Positions 31,011 to 43,052 of a stretch of 64,000 bases of DNA are shown here, piece after piece; the first letter of the stretch is position 1, and every line of letters starts with the position of its first letter. A program made the position numbers and the translations under genes. The notes under the pieces are model-generated. The model saw only the letters and a list, made by a program, of their open reading frames with translations, was not told the origin of the DNA and did not search any database. The stretch covers positions 930,001 to 994,000 of the forward strand of contig NC_003279.8 in the NCBI RefSeq assembly GCF_000002985.6, read 5' to 3'. This stretch comes from Caenorhabditis elegans. Lineage: Eukaryota > Nematoda > Chromadorea > Rhabditida > Rhabditidae.

Positions 31011-31865
31011 CCAGTGAAAAAGATAATTTGACAATTACAAATAATGTTTTAAAATTTTTTTTTTGTTTTTGATTTTTGGTTCTCCTTGTGTTTTAAGAAC
31101 ATGATGCATCACCGCTGGAAATTGCTGGATATGTAAAAAAATTATTTATGTACATATTTAAAAATCAAATCTTGATTCTCCGGGATAGAAGCATAAATCA
31201 AATTTATTACTGTAAATTTTCACTTTCAGTACATTTAATTGAAATTTTTAAGCTTTGAAGTTCAGGGTATCATAGTTTTGCCTCCAAAATCCACTTGCCC
31301 AAAAAACAAGCCTGGGAATTCCCGGCGGGGGACGATGGTTCGATAGCATCAATCATATCTGTGTGTGTGTGTGTGTGTGCAAGGCGGGGGATGAGCCGGC
31401 GCGCGAAACGAATAAATCAAGAAACGTCTCTCTTTCTGCGAGCACGGATTTTGTTGTGAGCCCGCGCGCGCGCGGTCTATAGGAGGAGAGGGGTATCATG
31501 CACTTCTAATACAGGGCATACTTCTTTCATTTCCATGTTTTTGTACATGTAATAAAATTGTTAATTAGCCAAAAGTGGTTCACATGTTCACGTCGTAAAC
31601 GTCGGTTTTCAGGGTGTACTGATAATGAATGTGCTCTGTGTGGAGACAAAGAGGCAGCAGAGAGCAAGAATCAGTTAGGTTAGGCAGGTGACTTTTTTCA
31701 ATTGTGACTAGGAAAAAGTATTTTGGGAATTTTTTTTTATTTTTTGGCTTCTGCCCAGATTTTCAGGATTTTTCAAATATTTACAGAAATTTTCGTGATT
31801 CTACAATAATATTTTTGTAATTTTCTCAATTTTCAAAAAATTGCCAATTAATTTTGAAGTTTCGA
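31011..31865. other. Intergenic, no gene seen
   Basis: A GT run at 31359-31378, a GCGCGC patch near 31464 and AT-rich sequence. The stretch 31740-31845 (TTGGCTTCTGCCCAGATTTT...) is repeated in diverged form at 32930-33000, so the two TTGCCG/ACAGTA arrays are part of a larger direct duplication. Confidence 0.45.
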
Positions 31866-32578
31866 ATGAAGCAATTGCCGAAGTTGCCGACTCCCGGAAA
31901 TTTCGAAAACCGGCAATTGCCGAAATTGCCCTTTGCCGGAAATTTCGAAAACCGGCAATTGCCGAAATTGCCCATTGCCGGAAATTTCGAAAACCGGCAA
32001 TTGCCGAAGTTGCCGACTCCCGGAAATTTTGAAAACCGGCAATTGCCGAAATTGCCGACTCCCGGAAATTTTGAAAACCGGCAATTGCCGAAGTTGCCGA
32101 CTCCCGGAAATTTTGAAAACCGGCAATTGCCGAAATTGCCGATTGCCGGAAATTTCGAAAACCGGCAATTGCCGAAATTGCCGCTTGCCGGAAATTTCGA
32201 AAACCGGCAATTGCCGAAATTGCCGATTGCCGGAAATTTTGAAAACCGGCAATTGCCGAAATTGCCCATTGCCGGAAATTTCGAAAACCGGCAATTGCCG
32301 AAATTGCCGCTTGCCGGAAATTTTGAAAACCGGCAATTGCCGAAACTGCCCTTTGCCGGAAATTTCGAAAACCGGCAATTGCCGAAGTTGCCGACTCCCG
32401 GAAATTTCGAAAACCGGCAATTGCCAAAATTGCCGATTGCCGGAAATTTTGAAAACCGGCCACTGCCGAAATTGCCGACTCCCGGAAATTTCGAAAACCG
32501 GCCACTGCCGAAATTGCCGACTCCCGGAAATTTCGAAAACCGGCAATTGCCGAAATTGTCGATTGCCGGAAATTTCCG
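31866..32578. repeat. GCCGGAAATTTCGAAAACCGG minisatellite (0.7 kb)
   Basis: About 17 copies of a 42 bp unit made of AACCGGCAATTGCCGAAATT, GCCGATTGCCGG (or CCGACTCCCGG) and AAATTTCG. Each unit contains the palindrome CCGGCAATTGCCGA. Four of six frames are open for over 200 codons because 42 is a multiple of three; these are not genes. Confidence 0.93.
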
Positions 32579-32674
32579 ATCCCTGAGTTTAGCCTTTTTC
32601 AGCAAATCAAACAGTTTATGATTATTTTTTCAAAAATTGTTCTGCAGTGCTCTTGCATCACTATTGTGGCCCTC

Positions 32675-33620
32675 CTTTAAATACAGTACTTTCTACAGTA
32701 CCACTACATCAATGATCCTTCCAGTAATGCCAACACATTGTACCACTACAGTAATCCTACAGTACCCTATACAGTACCGTCGCAATACAATTACCGTAAC
32801 ACTATGGAAATCTTACAATAGACTACAGTATACAAAAACTACAGTAACCCCCTTGAAGTTAGTGTAAAACTTGCAAATGTTCAACTCTTTTTTCTGATTT
32901 TTTTTTGTTAAGTTCAGAAATTGTAGAGTGTTTTTGGCTTCTGCTCAGATTTTCAGAAATTTTCGTGATTCTATAGTAGTCTTTTTGTAATTTTCTCAAT
33001 TTTCAGAAGTCTGCAAATTCAATTTGAAATTTCGAATAGCTTTAAAAAACTCAAACAGTTGGCACAAATTTTCGTAGATTCATGTAGAATTTCAGCCTTT
33101 TTCAGCAAATCAAACAGTTTTTTATTTTTTTTTGTATTTTTTCAGAAATTGTTCTCACCCTCCAAAGTACTATCACGTCCTAACAGTAATATTAGCCTAC
33201 CGTATCACTACAGTAATCCTCCAGTACTTCTGTGCATGCTACAGTACCCTTGCATCACCATAGTGGTGATCCTTTAAACCTACAGTACTTCTACAGTAGC
33301 ACTACAGTACCACTTCAACAGAATCTTTCCAGTAATATCAGCGTATCGTACCACTACCGTAATCCTACAGTACCGCCACAATACTATTACCGTAACACTA
33401 TGAAAATCTTACAATACACTACAGTATACAGAAACTACAGTAACCCCCTTGAAGTTGGTGTAAAACTTGCAAATGTCTACCGTAATCCTACAGTACCCCA
33501 ATACAGTACCGCCGCAATACAGTTGGCATAACACTATGAAATCTTACAGTACACTACAGTATGCAAAAACTACAGTAACCCCCTTGAAGTTGGTGTAAAA
33601 CTTGCAAATGTTCAACTTTC
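32675..33620. repeat. CTACAGTA arrays in three long direct repeats
   Basis: Three diverged copies (ending about 32880, 33478 and 33613) of a block that includes ACAGTACC, AATTACCGTAACACTATG, GACTACAGTATAC and CCCTTGAAGTTAGTGTAAAAC. A fourth motif-only stretch lies at 33180-33300. Confidence 0.85.
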
Positions 33621-33712
33621 TACAAATTTGCCATTAACTTGTAAGTTGGGGGAGCGCATCGAAGTGTATACATATATGTACATGCCAACCAATTATTTTC
33701 TCAAACAATTTA

Positions 33713-36700
33713 TTAATAGTCGAAGACACCTGAAGCAACGATTAGGAGGAAGAAGAGGAAGGAGAGATTGGCAGAAGAAGAAGAAGAAGACGAATTAGTT
33801 GAAGAATCTGTTGAAACGGAAGACGTTGTTTGTGATGTCTCTAGCCGTGCGACAGCTTCCCGTTTCAGACGGAACGATGTTCGCACGGCGATCGGTGGCG
33901 AGATGTCGGACACGTCGATTGTCGACGAGAAGGGATCAGAGACGGTTGAAGAATGCTGAGGAGGAGGATTATGTCGACGTTCCCGTCCACGACACGCGGC
34001 CTGGGTACACGTGACACAGACGTGAAGGTTACAGAAGATGTTCACCTCGTTGCTGGAATAATAGTCGTTGAGAGGTGGGTGGTGAACATGAACAAAGAAC
34101 TTAAGAGGCTTACCTCGTTGGGAATGCCCAGGCCTTTATGTGGTTGTAGAAGATGGTCTTACCATTGCGTCGAGTCACTTCAAAGTCTCCCCACACCTGG
34201 AACAATTTTCTATGGAAGTCTCAAATAATATGCAGTTGGTCGATGCACCATGATGAATTTTGTGCCAAACATGGTGCATCGACGCTAAATAATTTTCTTT
34301 TGAAATTTAAAGATGTTTTGCTAGACTTTCCCTAAACATCTTTTTAGTTTTCCAATGTTCTCTAATATCATCATGGTGCATCGAGAAAAAATGTTATAGG
34401 AGGAGTAAAGAAATTTGAGACTTTACTTTTTTAGACCAAAAATGACCCAAAACTACCGAATTGTTTAGTAAGACGTTTTGAAAATTTTTCAAAACAAAGT
34501 TATGGCGGTTCAAAGTTCTGGAAAATAGCATATTTTCAGCTAAAATCTAATGTTTTGGGGGCTGGGGGAGGAATAAAAATGTAATTTTTTTTGTGCCCCA
34601 CTGCCCGAAAATGCACTTTAATCGACGAATAAACGGCTTATAAAGGGCCACAATATTTATAAAAGAGTGATATTATAGTTATAAATAAAAATTGAGTTCC
34701 CGACCGAGAAAAAAATTGGCGAAAATTTTGATTTTAGCTGAAAATGGGACTTTTTTTCCAAAACTTTGAGCGGCCATAACTCTTTTTTGAGAATTTTTCA
34801 AAACGTCTCATTTAGAAATTCGGTAGTTTTGGGTCATTTTTGATCTAAAAAAGTAAAGTCTCAGATTTTGATACTTTCTCGATGCACCATGATGAAGAGA
34901 AAAAAAGAGAAAATTTAGAAAAAAAAAAAAAGAACCCTTCCGATGTTTTGGGAAAGTTTAGCAAAACAATAGATTTGTAAAAAATTCAATTTCATTAGGT
35001 TCCTATTAAATTCTCAATTTTTATCAATGCACCATACATTTTCAGCGTGAAATTTTGTAAAATGCACAGGAATGAAAATTGATCAGGTGTGTATAAAATA
35101 AGAAATTGAAGCATTTTGTTTTTTTTTTTGTCGATACACCATGATGAATTTCACGTCAAACATGGTGCATCCTGGAAAGGAGAGAGTTTTAAAAATGTAT
35201 CATTTTTTTCTCGATGCACCATGAAGATTTATATTAGTAGAACTTAAACCGCACTTAGCATAAGTGGCATAAAAATAAAGGTGGAGTAGCGCCAGTGGGG
35301 ATTTTGTCTAAATACACTTATTATGATCCAAAACGATCGAATATCTTAATGAAACACTCCAAAATATTTAAGATTTTTCAAAATTTCCGGTCAAAGTTTT
35401 GGCAAATTGCCAAAATATTGAAAAAAAATATGAGCTTTTGAGGAAATCCAAAGCAATGTCGCGTGTTTCGACCCACACAATGTTTTTATACAATGTAGAA
35501 AAAAATTTTTTTTTGGTCGACTTTTAAAATTATGAGTGGCAAAAACTGAGTAATTGCCAATTTGACAGTAAATAAAAAATTTTCAAAAACATTTTGAAAA
35601 GTTTTATTATGATATTCGATTATTCTGGCACCATTTGAGTGGTTTGTAGTAATTTCCCCACTGGCGCTACTCCACCTTTAAAATTAAAAAAAAAATCATA
35701 ATGGGTATTTAATATCAATGAAAATTATCGATTTTTCCAAATGTATCAAAATGAGTGTTCAGCGCGAAATTTTGTGCAGGACTTTTTCTTTCAATAATAT
35801 ATCCCGAATGATGCATTAGTTATGGGCTACACGATTTTTAGAAAAGCACCTGGCCATGCTTAAAGGTGGAGAACCGAAATTTGATACTCTGTCTTTTTAG
35901 ATCCAAAACGGTCCAAGACTACCAATATTCGTATTAACCTGTTCTGAAAAATTTTCAAAAAAAAAAGTTATGGCCGTTCAAAGTTTTGGAAAAATGGTCG
36001 ATTTTTAGCTAAAATCTCAAATTTTGGCAACTTTTCAATGTCACAGCTGGAGCTTAATTTTAGAAACAACACGTGATAAATTGCAAAAACATGCATAAAA
36101 ATATGTTCCAACCGCTCCGACACTAAAAAGGTGCCAAAATTTGAGATTTTAGCTAAAAATCGACCATTTTTCCAAAACTTTGAGAGGTCATAATAACTTT
36201 TTTTTTTGAAAAATTTTCAGAACGTCTTAATACGAAATTTGGTAGTTTTTGGACCATTTTGGGTCTAAAAAGGCAAAGTATCAAATTTTGGTACTCCACT
36301 CACTATCGAAGCAGAGCCCCAAAAGTTTGACCGACCCAATTTTGTAAGTTTCTTCGATGCACCATGATGATTTTGAGCAAAATGTTAGTTTTTTTTTTTG
36401 AAAAACTGGTGGCAGGACCCAGTTTTCGGCAGTTTTAAATGTCGATGCACTATGTTTTTTTTAATGAAACCGTACCTCCCCAGAAGTCTGCAAAGAGCAT
36501 CCGTGTGAGTCCGACAGTGGTAGCTCGGATATCCCGTCATTCGCCCAACACCTTCCGATTCGTCCATTCTGATCATCGCTCATTTCAACTGTGTACGTCT
36601 ACAATTTACAAATAGTTTCTTTTGATTTATGGAGTTCCTGACTTACAACTCTATCACCAACTGCTAACGGACGTTGTAGCTGCTTTGAATCCAAACTGTC

Positions 36701-39332
36701 GCCGTCTAGAACACGAACTCGGTAGTCGACTGTCTGAAACATTATATGGGTCTCGCAGCGATAATTTTGAAGCCTTACCTTATTATCCGATAGGCTGCTT
36801 GCTGTGGTGGCATCCGAGTTGATAGTGATTCCACCAAATGATACGGTCACCTGAGATTCTTTAGGAACAGGGGCAGCAGGTATACAGGTCAGAAGGAATC
36901 GTTTGTCGGTTTCTGCATTGAATCTTAAAAAAAAACGATGAGGAAGTTATTTTTTATTTTTGTCTATTTTTGTTCGTATATGGTTTTTTAGGTACCATGG
37001 AATAAAAAAAATGCTCCTAAAAAAATTAGTTTCAATAACAAATATTACTGGTACAGAGAGTGTAGATAGTTAGAGAGTGACTGACATCCGGGACCCAATG
37101 GGGCGGGGCGCGCGGAAGAGACGATTCGTGTCGATTTACGAAATGATGACAACGAGGAAAATTTCGTAAATCGACACAAATCGTCTCTTCCGCGCGCCCC
37201 GCCCCATTGGGTCCCGGATGTCTGTCACTCTCTAACTATCTACACTCTCTGTACCGGTAATACCATAATATGATCATCATTCTACATTAGAAAAAAATCG
37301 ATCTGAAATCACAGATTTTTGGCCTCCCTCATAAATTGAAATGGAAGAGGTTGCCAAACTAGGCCATTTTGGCTCGGCCATATCTGGGGTAGATTTACGG
37401 CGCGTTGCGTGTCGCGTCGCGGCTCGATTTTAGTTGTAAAACTAAATGTAGTTGGCCGTGTGGAGTACACGACTTTCCCACGCGTTGCCCGACGGGCGAT
37501 TGCCAATGGAGCGCGAGAATCTCAATGAGGAAGGCCATGGCGCGCCAGAACCCCATGATTTTTAGGGTATTTCGAGGTTGGCAAATATTCTGGAATCTTT
37601 TTGCAAAATGTTTTTTTTTTTTTGAAAAAAAAATTCCAAAAAATATCCTGATCGATGAAAATTGTTGGGTGAAAAAAGTTGCAGATTTTAGGAGAAATTT
37701 GAGAAATTAGAAAAATTAGAAATTAGGAGAAATCAGAAAATTTCCAAACTGCTTTCAGAATACTTGTATATATTGAAATAGCCTAAAAATCATGAAATTT
37801 TTCAAAAATCTCTAAACTAGCCTCCAAATTTGGTAGTAAAAATTCACTGGCAGCAACTTCAGAGCGAGATTTTTCTAGTTTAAAGTGCTCGTATGTCGCT
37901 GAATTTTTTGTAGGTACCTATTTGAAAGCTCTTTTTTCAAAATTCAAAAATTTAATTTTCAAGTTTAAATTTTGAGTAGCGCCAGTGGGGGATTTTGTCT
38001 AAATACACTTATTATGATCCAAAACTACCTGAGTAATTGCCACTTTTTGACAGTAAATAAAACATTTACAAAAAAAAAAAGTTTTATTATGATATTCGGT
38101 CACTTTGGGACCAAATGAATGGTTTTTCATAATTTCCCCACTGGCGCTACTCCACCTTTAAAACTGAGCGGAAATACTTTCCTTGTGAGCATAGCGGCAA
38201 AAAACCTAGTACCACATGGCAAAAAAAAACCCACTCATTGTTAGCCATGACAACTTCGATCTCATTCTCCAAATTGCCTTCTCCGTTCTCCTTGGTCGAG
38301 CAGCCAGTCAGCGGAATCTAAGCAAATAATGCCCAAAAATTCAATACATTCAATAGGCAAACCTTCAACTGATATTTGGTGTCCGATTGAAGCGTGCCAT
38401 TTGCATAGATACACTTTGGATGGCCCGCGCGACTTTGTATCGTGCCACGGAAGTTTTCGTCAAACTTGATTTTCAATAGGAAATCTGTCTGCAATATTGA
38501 AGACGTTTTTTTCCTTTTGGGTGGTGACCTTCAAGGTTTTGGCCTGGGTTTTTAATCTTCCATTAAATGCCCTTCAAATTCGCTTTTTCGAGAGTTTAAG
38601 AGAGTTTCTAGGCCGAGGAACTTCTTGCAGCCAAATTTCTAAACTATTGTGTTTTTGCCAAAAACAATGAAACATTTTAGGTCATTTGTGACGTCATATT
38701 TTTTCCATGCAACTTTTTATTGGCTCCACACATCTTCCAAAAAGCCTAAGCCTGAGCCTAATCCAATGTCTAAGCTTAAGCCTAAGGTTCAGCCTAAGCC
38801 TACGCCTAAGCCCAAACCAAAGCCTAAGCCTAAGCCTAAGCTCAAGCCTAAGCCTAAGCCTAAAAAAAACCGGAAAATCCTAAGCCTAAATAGCGTCAGT
38901 AGCAAGCTAACGCTCGCCACTGACGCCAAACCTAAGTCTCGGCTTAAGCCAAAGCCTAAGCCTAAGCCTAAACCCATGATTAAGCCCAATCCTAAGCCTA
39001 CGCCTAAGCTTGAACCTAAGCCTAAGCCTAAGCCTAAGCCTAAACCCAAGCCTAAAATTTCTAGGCCACCACTAATATTTTCAAAACTCGATTCTCAAAT
39101 ACTTCATTTTTTCAGGATATGAAAGTAGGACAGAAATGGGCAGGGTATATGGTATGGAGCAAATATCACAAGATGGCAGAAACATAGATACGGGGTGGGA
39201 GTGTTGGACTAGGTGACTTTTCTAGGCCATCCCTACCTTATCACACGCAATAGAAGTGTCCACAATGGCCACCGATCGAATCAGCGGTGGCAGCACCACA
39301 ACCACCGACCAAATGATCCAGTGCAGAATCAT
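33713..39332 (-). CDS. ZP-domain (cuticlin-like) type I or anchored membrane protein
   Basis: Eight exons on the minus strand join in frame: 39237-39332, 38363-38488, 38235-38317, 36779-36923, 36647-36733, 36476-36598, 34114-34196 and 33713-34052, giving 360 residues. An N-terminal signal peptide (about 1-23) precedes a ZP domain with conserved cysteines in ACDK, HPKC, TGCS, LTCIP, and the highly characteristic CWANDG followed by SDSHGC. After CNLHVCVTC and ACRGRERR comes a Ser/Thr-rich stalk containing a furin-type site RLKR, and a hydrophobic C terminus (SFLFFLLIVASGVF) ending in DY. That order, ZP, basic cleavage site, terminal hydrophobic segment, is typical of cuticlin-like proteins, which polymerise in apical extracellular matrix after cleavage. 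The stop codon reads TAATAAA, so it may double as polyadenylation signal. The 2.3 kb sixth intron holds fold-back repeats. I do not recognise which named family member it is. Confidence 0.88.
34425..34885. repeat. Fold-back element, family D (copy 1), ZP-gene intron 6
   Basis: Long imperfect inverted repeat: arms carry AGACTTTACTTTTTTAGA, CCAAAACTACCGAATT, GTTATGGCGGTTCAAAG and TTTTCAGCTAAAATC, and the same in inverse order to 34885. Unpaired centre at about 34560-34730. Confidence 0.75.
35276..35682. repeat. Palindromic element, family C (copy 1)
   Basis: Ends are AAAGGTGGAGTAGCGCCAGT and its inverse ACTGGCGCTACTCCACCTTT. Inner arms share TATTATGAT and a TTTTTGACAGTAAATAAA-like piece in other copies. 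It resembles the worm PALTTTAAA palindromes described for C. elegans; the name is from memory and unverified. Confidence 0.75.
35868..36310. repeat. Fold-back element, family D (copy 2)
   Basis: Begins AAAGGTGGAGAACCGAAATT and ends AAATTTTGGTACTCCAC; arms share GTTATGGCCGTTCAAAG, ATGGTCGATTTTTAGC and TTTGAGATTTTAGC. Related to the copy at 34425 and, at its very ends, to family C. Confidence 0.75.
37043..37262. repeat. Compact 102-bp-arm palindrome in ZP-gene intron 3
   Basis: Arms 37043-37144 and 37161-37262 are inverse complements with three mismatches by eye; the spacer is only 16 bp. Arms contain the G/C-rich block GGGCGGGGCGCGCGGAAGAG. No coding capacity. Confidence 0.9.
37318..37545 (+). 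repeat. Family A element (copy)
   Basis: Forward copy from TTGGCCTCCCTCATAAATTG to CAATGAGGAAGGCCATGG, in the same ZP-gene intron as the compact palindrome. Confidence 0.7.
37975..38163. repeat. Family C palindromic element (short copy)
   Basis: AGTAGCGCCAGTGGGGG at the left and CCCCACTGGCGCTACTCC at the right. It is about half the length of the copy at 35276, with much of the centre missing. Confidence 0.7.
38742..39062. repeat. TTAGGC-type array in ZP-gene intron 1
   Basis: About 45 GCCTAA-phase hexamers in two blocks, 38742-38868 and 38934-39055, separated by a segment with AACGCTCGCCACTGACGCC. That separator also borders the arrays near 13081 and 13244. Open frames of Pro-Lys or Gly-Leu repeats are artefacts. 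Confidence 0.9.
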
Positions 39333-39679
39333 AAATTTGTGGAGGGAAAAATCGATAACAGTAGTGAGGGTAATAGTAGTAATAATACAAATATATATGG
39401 AAAAATGAATACAAAAAGATGTGTGCGCTGGTTGGGGTGGTGGCGTAAGAATACAGGTGGGTGGGGGGTATAATTGGAGCGTGGCCGAGGAGGAGAATCG
39501 CAAAAAAAAGAAGGAAAGAAAGAGGATAGTAATGACATGTTACGGTAGAAGGACAACTACCTAATTATATGAAAGAGGGGGGGGGGGCGACGAGAAGAGG
39601 AAAAAGTCTTACGCAATTTGCTACTCGACTTTCAATTTCTGCTAGAAATCGAAAAAAAAATAGGAAACAAATTCCGACT

Positions 39680-42600
39680 CTATTCGATATCATCACTTCC
39701 GGGGCACGGCACAGGTCGGATCAGATTCAACGACGTCTCGCGATCCCGACCCTCTGATCTTACGGCCATCCCATTGTTCACATGATAGTCGATGAGCTCG
39801 GAGATGTTGCTGAACGTGCGATCGCGGGTTCGGACTCTCTGGAATTTTGAGAGGTTTGAAGGTTTGGCGGGGGGGGGGGGGGAGGGTCTTACGTTGTGAT
39901 TGTCCAGTAGGATGAGATGTTTGTGCTCGTTTTCAGCGGTTCGGCCACTCAGCACGTACTTGCCGGGCGTGTGGTCGCTTTGTCTGCAAGGAACTGGACA
40001 AGTTTGAGCGGCCGACAGCTTGCGGGTCTTTTTTTAGAGAAGGGGGACTGTGAGGTGTCCGCTGCTTCAGACAATCTTAGCATCATGCAAACCTTGCATC
40101 TTTTGTATTTCAGGAAAAAAAACGCAGAATTTTTTTTGAACAAAAATTTCAGCCTAAAACAAAAATCTAAAAAAATTTTGGGAGGATGAACTTATTATAC
40201 CAAATTTTTCCCTGGTCTTTCAAGAATTATTTAAAGTCCCGTGGCTTCTGAACATATTATCAAACAAATTACAGATATGAAATGTGACTGAAGCTTTAAG
40301 TCAGAAATATATAAAAAAAGGATTTTTCATACTATTTTTTCAGTCAAATTTGATTTTTTTAGACTTTCAGATTTTTCTACGAAGTCTGTTAAAATAGGCT
40401 TATATTAAAAAGCTATCCGATTTACTATTAGTAAAAAATTATAGCGACCGACATCTCGCAGGTTGTTAAAGAAAGGTGCATTGACCGGCTCACGCAACTT
40501 TGGCAGTTTATATCTCGGCTGGTTTTGGTTTTATTTAAAAAATTTCAATTGACGAAATATTTATCACTTTTTCTACTAAAAGTTTGCAGTTGAACACTTT
40601 TTGCTAGCAGCGATATTAACCGAGATATTAGCGGAAAAAGTTACATGAGAAACATGGTGCATCGACAAGAAATATCTCACAAAACTTTGGCAGGTTATAT
40701 CTCGGCTGGTTGTGGTTTTATTAAAAAATTGTTAATTAACAAAATGTTTATCCTTTTTTCTACTACAACTTTGCAGTTCAACACTTTTTGCTAGCAGCGA
40801 TATAAACTGAGATATGATTGGAAAAAGTTACATGAGAAACATGGTGCATCGACAAGAAATATCTCACAAAACTTTGGCAGGTTATATCTCGGCTGGTTGT
40901 GGTTTTATTGAAAAATTGTTAATTGACAAAATATTTATCCTTTTTTCTTCTACAACTTTGCAGATGAACACTTTTTGCTAGCAGCGATATAAACCGAGAT
41001 ATGATTGGAAAAAGTTACATGGAAGACATGATGCATTGATCAGCTATCATAGCTCATATTTTACTTATCTCAGGTTTTACCAAAAAATTGCCAATTATTA
41101 AAACATTAGCCTTTTTCTTCGAAAATCAAATTTTGCCCGAATTGCCGAAAATATAGATTTGATATTTTTTTGTAGATTTAGGAGCCTAAACATTTTTTAA
41201 TTTTTTAAGTATTGACCGTTTGCTTTTAAAAATGACTAATCGAATACTGAAAACACAGTTAACTTTTTTTTCAATTTTCGAATTATAATTAGGTTTGAAA
41301 ATTGCCGAAAATGTCGGCATTCAGTTGGAATTTTGGCAATTGCCGAAAATTTCCGATTCCCACGCGCCCCTGGTGTGAACCTAGTGAGCATGAAGCCAAA
41401 CGTTTTAGAAATTCAGCAAAATTCTAGCTTTTTTCTATAAAAAATCTAAAAAACCTTACCGAACCAAAAAATCGCCTTCCGTCTTCAACAAAGCCTGTGC
41501 ATCCTCTCTGGATAAATTTCCATGATACCAAACTTTCCCCACAACATCCTCAGTTACAGTAGGTGCTCGGCAATTCGACACAAATGACTGTCGATGCAGG
41601 GAACTTCGATGTCTCATCGGCGGCGCCGGCACCGTAAATCCATCGTTAGAAGTTGAAGCATTCGCCTGTGCATCAAAAGTGTTCACATTGATCGCAGTGG
41701 TAAGGACGTCGATGAGCTTGTGCACATCCTCGATGAACACCACGTGGCATCGACGATCCGTTCCATCCTTGTTTTTTGCAATGTAGCCGAACATTAGCTC
41801 CGTGTCCGTACCCTTTTGGCCTTGGGCTCCGAATGAGAAGAATGAGAAGGGATGACGTTGAATTAGACGACTTTGTTTTATGATTTTGATCATTTTCGAG
41901 GAAATGTTGATGTCTACGGGGAAGTTTTCTTTTTTCACTTCACCGATTACCTGAAAATAAGGATGGTTTACCTGGGCTTTTTCATCGACCCGTGAAGTGT
42001 CGGCTGCAATAATTTTAGTCGAAATTAGTGATAATAACTTTTCTATGAATAGCGGCTGACATCATTTAGCGCGATTTTTGATCGACCTGTAAGATGTCGG
42101 TTGCTTTAGTACATTCTATAGTGGCAGGCTTTTGGCTGAATTTTACTGGATATATAAGCTATCAAAATTTGAGCATGTCGATGCACCATGTAATTATCTC
42201 AGTTTATTTCGCTGCTATCAAAAAGTGTTAAAATGCAAAGTTGTAGTAGAAAAAACGATAAATATTTTGTCAATTGACACTTTTTCAAAAAAAAACCAAA
42301 ACCAGCAGAGATATAAGTAGTCAAAGTTGAGTCAGATATTTCCAGTCGATGCACCATGTAACCTTTCTCTAATAACCTGTGAGATGTCGGTTGCTATAAT
42401 TTTTTAGTCATTAATTTGGACAGCTTGTTAATTTGAAATAATTCTTGATGATATCGTAGCGCGGCCGACATTTCACGGGTCCTTTTTTTTAAACATTTTG
42501 CAAAGCTGGTCATGCATTTTTGGTAACACTTAATATCAAATTAATGAGAAAATGTTTTGTAAATTTTTACCATTAGCCATGCCCAGAAAATGGCAAGTTT

Positions 42601-43052
42601 TTTATTTTATTTTCTTTTGTTTTTTTAATTCACAAAAAAAAACTCACCCTACTAACAACTGGATTGATTTCTCGAGCCGCAGTCACGCCAACAGTAGCTG
42701 CAACGTGTTGTATACATTCTCTGAAAATTGAACAGTTACTTTATTACGTAGATTTTTTATATATTTGAGCTTGCAGATGTTACCTGCCTTCATGCCTGCC
42801 TACCGCCTGATTTCTAAATTTTTGAATAAGATTTTTTTTTGATTTTAAGCCATAAGAAAAACTAACGAAACAACTTGAACTCTCATCTCGGAAACCATCA
42901 CGTTAATTGACTCGACTACTGGAACACTTCCGAGGTACTGAAAGACAATTTTATATTTTCGGGGAAAAAACTAATAAAAAACTCACAGTAGCCGACAGAG
43001 AAACCCCGCTGCTCCGCAGCTCCTCTGCAAATGAGGGCTCCACGTTGAGCAT
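39680..43052 (-). CDS. shc-1: SHC adaptor protein, PTB plus SH2 (SHC-1)
   Basis: Six coding exons on the minus strand join in frame: 42987-43052, 42867-42937, 42648-42720, 41460-41950, 39893-39983 and 39680-39838, giving 316 residues. Residues about 20-175 form a phosphotyrosine-binding domain (YLGSVPV, AAREINPV, FGYIAKNK). After a short linker, residues 211-310 form an SH2 domain: WYHGNLSRED, then GDFLVR with the phosphotyrosine-contacting arginine at 234, then DYHVNNGM. The collagen-homology region of vertebrate SHC with Grb2-binding tyrosines is reduced to about 30 residues. SHC-1 is known in C. elegans as an adaptor that dampens DAF-2 insulin signalling and promotes JNK signalling. It acts in the cytoplasm at the membrane. 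Exon 3 and its surrounding introns are duplicated 3.8 kb upstream (46044-46607). The ZP gene starts 347 bp downstream on the same strand. Confidence 0.92.
40480..41050. repeat. Three 180-bp tandem repeats in shc-1 intron 4
   Basis: Three diverged copies with period about 181 bp. Each includes TTATATCTCGGCTGGTT, AACACTTTTTGCTAGCAGCG, GAAAAAGTTACATG and then CATGGTGCATCGAC. An inverted relative lies inside the duplicated shc-1 segment (42130-42360) and another at 50560-50720. Confidence 0.8.
42211..42774 (-). repeat. Duplicated shc-1 segment, original copy (contains exon 3)
   Basis: This 564 bp segment (shc-1 exon 3 and parts of introns 2 and 3) recurs at 46044-46607 in the same orientation with four single-base differences and no gaps by eye. 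Identity breaks sharply at both ends. Confidence 0.95.

Noticed and set aside
31801..32621. Long overlapping open frames in four frames
   Set aside because: All arise from a 42-bp tandem unit; no start context, splice sites or composition typical of genes.
39237..39680. shc-1 and the ZP gene as a two-gene operon
   Set aside because: Same strand and a 347-bp gap would fit, but I see no good SL2-type acceptor close to the ZP start codon and no shared function; left undecided without SL2 read evidence.
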